64,000 bases of DNA from Clostridium_B lapidicellarium (GTDB lineage Bacteria > Bacillota > Clostridia > Clostridiales > Clostridiaceae). The notes beneath the pieces are model-generated. The model saw only the letters and a list, made by a program, of their open reading frames with translations. It ran no database searches and was not told the DNA's origin. Each line of letters opens with the position of its first letter. The stretch's first letter is position 1. Location of the stretch: assembly GCF_041224415.1 (NCBI RefSeq), contig NZ_JBGFFE010000004.1:93185-157184 (forward strand). Reading direction: 5' to 3'. The position numbers were made by a program, and so were the translations under genes. This document shows positions 60,924 through 64,000 of this stretch, piece after piece.

Positions 60924-61854
60924 TCAATAATATTTCACAGTTATATTATTATTGTCCATATAATCTTTTGCAAGAGGAGTTACAAGCGAGTCTCTTTTTA
61001 TATAAATTTCCCTTGAATCCATATTGGCTAAAATATCCTCTGCAGTTACAACATGAGATAATATTCTGCCCGTACCAGCCAGATCACTGCCGGCAGCGGG
61101 AGGCACGCCGTCTTCTTTTTTACTCTCTGTGAGCGGACCGCCGCCGCGTCCGTTTAAAAGAATAAATTCATTTTCCAAAGTCCCTTTCAGTTCATCTCCC
61201 CGGATAAAATCAACCCCGAGGCTGCACAAATTATCTCTGTAGTTCGATATCAATCTATTATAGGCCTTGTTTTTACTAAGTCCCAGGCTCATATTCCTCG
61301 GATTTTCAGGATCAAAACTGTNAAGTCCCTTTCAGTTCATCTCCCCGGATAAAATCAACCCCGAGGCTGCACAAATTATCTCTGTAGTTCGATATCAATC
61401 TATTATAGGCCTTGTTTTTACTAAGTCCCAGGCTCATATTCCTCGGATTTTCAGGATCAAAACTGTCCGATACTGCAATTACCTTCTTGTTCATCATAAG
61501 GGATTCCGCTATACCTGTGGTTACCAGGTTATCCTCTATGCCCAGGGCACATTTAGACAGGGTGTTTCTAGTCATGACAGGCACAAGTACCAGATCATCA
61601 CTTCTTACCGCACCTGTCATCTCCTCCTTACAGTCTATCAACCTTCCATTCAGGCCGTCTACATATTTTCCGGGAATAACTTTCTCTGCGGATTTCGTCA
61701 TGACTATGTCATATTTGAGGATATCCATGGAAGCCAGCGTTTCAAATATATCTTTTAAATTTACAGCCCCTCCCGATATAAACACAAGCACCCTTTTGTC
61801 CAGCATGCCTATAATTCGTTCAGCTATGGTCCTCACCAAATTTTCTATATCCAT
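60924..61854 (-). CDS. BMC-associated flavoprotein (TIGR02536-like), split by assembly artefact
   Basis: Removing the N at 61322 and one copy of the 144-base duplication restores a continuous frame of 261 residues from ATG 61854 (AGGTGAAC upstream) to 60924. The N-terminal part VLVFISGGAVNLKDIFETLASMDILKYDIVMTKSA is a flavoprotein-type fold; LVLVPVMTRNTLSKCALGIEDNLVTTGIAESL follows. Similar proteins occur in ethanolamine- and diol-type BMC operons with unknown role, perhaps flavin-dependent. As assembled, the gene appears as two overlapping pieces. Confidence 0.8.
61178..61466. repeat. 144-base direct duplication around single-N join 3
   Basis: 61178-61321 and 61323-61466 are identical and separated by one N at 61322. 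The reading frame closes if one copy and the N are deleted. These are unmerged overlapping contig ends. Confidence 0.93.
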
Positions 61855-61891
61855 CTGTTCACCTCGCTTACATATCTCCCGTGCAGGCTTC

Positions 61892-62725
61892 TCATATGCC
61901 GGCATCATTCATGGCAATTCCCGCAGGTGTCACAAGAAGGGGGTTGCAGGGTTTGATAGTCCTTATATCAGTATATTTTTCAAATATGCTCTCTATGTTT
62001 TTCAAGCAGCAGGTGCCGCCCACCAGGTAAATTGTATTTACATCATAACCTTTGATATTTTTAAGTACTATATCTGCCATTTTTTCAATTACCGGCCTCA
62101 CCAGAGGAAACACCCTGTCATAGTTCTCTTCTTCAATCTTATATTTTTCCGCCTTATCGTAATCCATGCCAAGTGCACCGGCTATCACCAGGCTCAGGTG
62201 GTGTCCTCCCGTAGGTTCGTCTGCACAGTGTACCACTTTTCCGCCTTTCAATACCGATATCCCGGTGGTCCCACCTCCTACATCCACTACCGCACCTTCA
62301 TCTATTTTCAAAACATCCGCAGCCGCAGTGGGTTCGTCTATTATGTCTGTGACTGTAAAATCGGCAGCCTCCACTACATTTGAAATAACCTTGGTATTGC
62401 CGGAACTTATTCCGGGTGGTATGGCCGCAGCTGCATGCTCGAGCTTCCTCCCCAGGATATTTTCCAGTTTCCTCTTCAAATCCCTGACTATGTCTACCGC
62501 CTTCAGATATTCCACAACTATTCCGTCCCTCACAACACTGGCAGAATACAGCTTCCCGGCAGCGGGCCTGTCGTTCTTATCCAGCACCGTTACTACGATA
62601 TTTGAAGTTCCAAGGTCAACTCCAACTTTCAGATCCTGATCCTCAGGTACCTTATGTGGATTTTGAAAAGATTTTTCCACCTCTGCGATAAATGAATTCG
62701 CATGATCAAGCACATTTTTTACCAT
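61892..62725 (-). CDS. eutJ: EutJ-like actin/Hsp70-fold protein
   Basis: 277-residue protein with the actin-ATPase fold: VGVDLGTSNIVVTVLDKN (phosphate 1), VVDVGGGTTGISVLKGGKV (phosphate 2), YLVGGTCCLKNI (adenosine). Typical of EutJ, a putative chaperone or reactivation factor in ethanolamine and related BMC operons. AGGTG precedes the ATG. 4 bases after pduL. Confidence 0.92.
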   Translation of the reverse strand: MVKNVLDHANSFIAEVEKSFQNPHKVPEDQDLKVGVDLGTSNIVVTVLDKNDRPAAGKLYSASVVRDGIVVEYLKAVDIVRDLKRKLENILGRKLEHAAAAIPPGISSGNTKVISNVVEAADFTVTDIIDEPTAAADVLKIDEGAVVDVGGGTTGISVLKGGKVVHCADEPTGGHHLSLVIAGALGMDYDKAEKYKIEEENYDRVFPLVRPVIEKMADIVLKNIKGYDVNTIYLVGGTCCLKNIESIFEKYTDIRTIKPCNPLLVTPAGIAMNDAGI

Positions 62726-62729
62726 TTAA

Positions 62730-63380
62730 TCACCTGCTCAAACCTATTATTCTAATCAAGTCACTGCTCTTTAGCTCTGCCGCATTGGCTTCGTCCGTAT
62801 CTATGTGAAATTCCAGTGCGGACGCGTTGCTCACCCGTATAAGTACGTTCTTGAATATAATTCCCTTGGGGCCCTTGGTTTCCACATCCACCATGTCTCC
62901 GTCCTCTACACCGTAGGATTCGGCCTGGTAGGGGAGCATATGGATATGCCTGCTGGCACATATAACTTTATTTTTCAAAACCAGAATTCCCCTGGGACCT
63001 ATCACTGTGAGAGTTTCAGAATTTCCAAGATCCCTGGATTTCCTGACCGGGGCCTTTATTCCCAGGTTATATGAATCAGTTCTGGATATTTCAATCTGGC
63101 TGTACTTCCTAACCGGACCCAAAATCCTCACCTTTGGGAAAAATGCTTTGGGACCTGCAATGGCAACAGTCTCGTTTGCGGCAAACTGGCCCGGCTGTTT
63201 TACTTCCTTCCTGACCGTGAGCTCATACCCTTTGCCGAACAAACACTCCAGATCCTGCTGGGTAACGTGAATATGCCTGTTTGATATACCTACCGGTATG
63301 GAAAATTCCTTGTTCTTAATTTTACTTTCATTTACTATATTTGCTACTAGATCTTCTACAAATTTTTCACTGACCTGCAT
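62730..63380 (-). CDS. pduL: BMC phosphate acyltransferase PduL
   Basis: 216-residue zinc enzyme converting acyl-CoA and phosphate to acyl-phosphate and CoA, recycling CoA inside the BMC. Two PduL half domains with metal motifs SNRHIHV and ASRHIHM. The N-terminal VSEKFVEDLVANIVNESKIKNK can form an encapsulation helix. It starts in a TAATG overlap with the shell-protein stop. Downstream acetate or propionate kinase is not in the window. Confidence 0.95.
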   Translation of the reverse strand: MQVSEKFVEDLVANIVNESKIKNKEFSIPVGISNRHIHVTQQDLECLFGKGYELTVRKEVKQPGQFAANETVAIAGPKAFFPKVRILGPVRKYSQIEISRTDSYNLGIKAPVRKSRDLGNSETLTVIGPRGILVLKNKVICASRHIHMLPYQAESYGVEDGDMVDVETKGPKGIIFKNVLIRVSNASALEFHIDTDEANAAELKSSDLIRIIGLSR

Positions 63381-63979
63381 TACTCTCTGTCACCCTCCTG
63401 TATTTCTTTTGTCTTCTTGTAATGGATGCACAGGTTCCTCGGCTGCCCCTTCCTTCTGGGACATTTGGGATCATGGCATATATTACATACTTCTTTATCT
63501 TCCTTTTTGTCTTTCTTTGAGTTCTCTTCTTGAATTTTTTCATCTTCAGAAGGTTTTTCATCCTGCTGGTCATAAACGGCACCGGCATCATACTCAATTT
63601 CAACCTCCTGACTTTTCTTTTCCTCAGGTTTTTCCCCTACGTCGGAATTCTTCTCTTCTCCTGAATTTAAATTTTCCCGATCTTTTTCAAGACCGACCGT
63701 ATATTTTGACTTTATGATACTGTCTAAATCTTTTGCAGGCCTTGGTATGACAACACTGGAATAAACTTTATTGACTTTGCCTGCACTTACTTTTGCCGCA
63801 TTTATTGCAGCTTTGACAGCTCCTACATTTCCCTCTATTTTTATTGTTACAAGGCCTCTCCCTCTTGTCAGTTCATAACCTATAAGAGTTACATTTGCTG
63901 ATTTCACACAACTATCTGCAGCTTCCACGGCTGCAGCCATTCCAACAGTTTCTATAATACCAAGGGCCTTTCCACTCAT
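63380..63979 (-). CDS. PduK-like BMC shell protein with C-terminal Cys motif
   Basis: 199-residue protein. Residues 1-90 are a BMC hexamer domain (MSGKALGIIETVGMAAAVEAAD, GRGLVTIKIEGNVGAVKAAINAA). Residues 95-160 are an acidic/lysine-rich disordered linker. Residues 165-184 have C165-x2-C168-x4-C173-x10-C184, a candidate zinc or Fe-S site like that at the end of PduK. GGAGGG precedes the ATG. First BMC gene seen; the operon continues past the right edge. Confidence 0.92.
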   Translation of the reverse strand: MSGKALGIIETVGMAAAVEAADSCVKSANVTLIGYELTRGRGLVTIKIEGNVGAVKAAINAAKVSAGKVNKVYSSVVIPRPAKDLDSIIKSKYTVGLEKDRENLNSGEEKNSDVGEKPEEKKSQEVEIEYDAGAVYDQQDEKPSEDEKIQEENSKKDKKEDKEVCNICHDPKCPRRKGQPRNLCIHYKKTKEIQEGDRE

Positions 63980-64000
63980 AAAAATCCCTCCCTTGTTAAA

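Noticed and set aside
61178..61466. Tandem duplication as a real biological repeat
   Set aside because: Exact identity, a single N between copies, and restoration of the frame on deletion all point to overlapping contig ends.
61412..62383. 323-codon open frame on the plus strand
   Set aside because: Antisense to the flavoprotein and EutJ genes, which have clear motifs and ribosome sites; no recognisable protein features in this frame.
1..64000. CRISPR array, rRNA genes, insertion sequences or prophage
   Set aside because: No regularly spaced repeats, rRNA motifs, transposase, integrase or phage structural genes were seen.

Overview
The window looks like a draft-assembly scaffold from a low-GC, spore-forming, strictly anaerobic member of the Firmicutes, most likely Clostridium sensu stricto close to the kluyveri/ljungdahlii group. 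This is inferred from the A+T-rich sequence, strong GGAGG ribosome sites with frequent TTG/GTG starts, T-box and SAM-I leaders, a full selenocysteine operon, a SpoIVFB-type protease and a clostridial bacterial microcompartment (BMC) locus. Nearly all genes lie on the minus strand. Three single-N joins (57860, 59471, 61322) fall inside the BMC locus, and at least one of them is an assembly artefact.

Layout. 1-8.2 kb holds accessory and redox genes: the start of a P-type ATPase, a membrane acyltransferase, an FAH-family hydrolase, a three-domain flavodoxin/SCP2/membrane fusion, a Zn-ribbon protein, a carboxymuconolactone decarboxylase-like protein, an amino-acid permease, a broken XRE regulator, and a flavodoxin reductase with its MarR regulator. 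8.3-15.35 kb is a complete trpEGDCFBA operon behind a tryptophan T-box that has one Stem I but two antiterminator/terminator units. Facing it, 15.4-19.5 kb is a SAM-I-riboswitch operon of a ThiS-like sulfur carrier, a ThiF/MoeB-like E1, a JAMM protease and a sulfite reductase fused to a TusA domain. This reads as a sulfite-to-protein-thiocarboxylate route for making homocysteine or methionine. It is the most distinctive system in the window.

19.5-27.6 kb carries an MBL hydrolase, a gene-poor stretch with a possible small RNA and a Cys-rich microprotein, and then the selenocysteine system (selD-selA-selB-tRNA-Sec). selD itself has an in-frame UGA followed by a SECIS-like hairpin, so SelD is predicted to be a selenoprotein. 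27.6-41 kb is a conserved clostridial core: comEA, a D,D-carboxypeptidase, a pseudouridine synthase, ridA, yqeK, nadD, obgE, rpmA-prp-rplU with an L21 leader, rng, a DUF2344 protein, a radical SAM protein, spoIVFB, mgsA and rodA. 41-50.6 kb is the cell-shape and division cluster (maf, radC, mreBCD, PBP2, minC, minD, minE), with an AEC transporter lodged between minC and minD. 51-54.8 kb carries a SPOR protein, thrB and hom behind a threonine T-box, and a ThrR/PheB-like ACT regulator. 54.9-56.7 kb is a KimA-like APC permease.

56.9-64 kb is the distal part of a BMC operon. Read in the direction of transcription it encodes a PduK-like shell protein, PduL, EutJ, a flavoprotein, EutN, a PduO-type cobalamin adenosyltransferase, part of a second EutN, a CoA-acylating aldehyde dehydrogenase, the tail of a second aldehyde dehydrogenase, and a truncated PocR-type chemoreceptor. 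Together these suggest an encapsulated aldehyde/acyl-CoA/acyl-phosphate pathway. The signature enzyme is not visible and may lie in the gaps or beyond the right edge.
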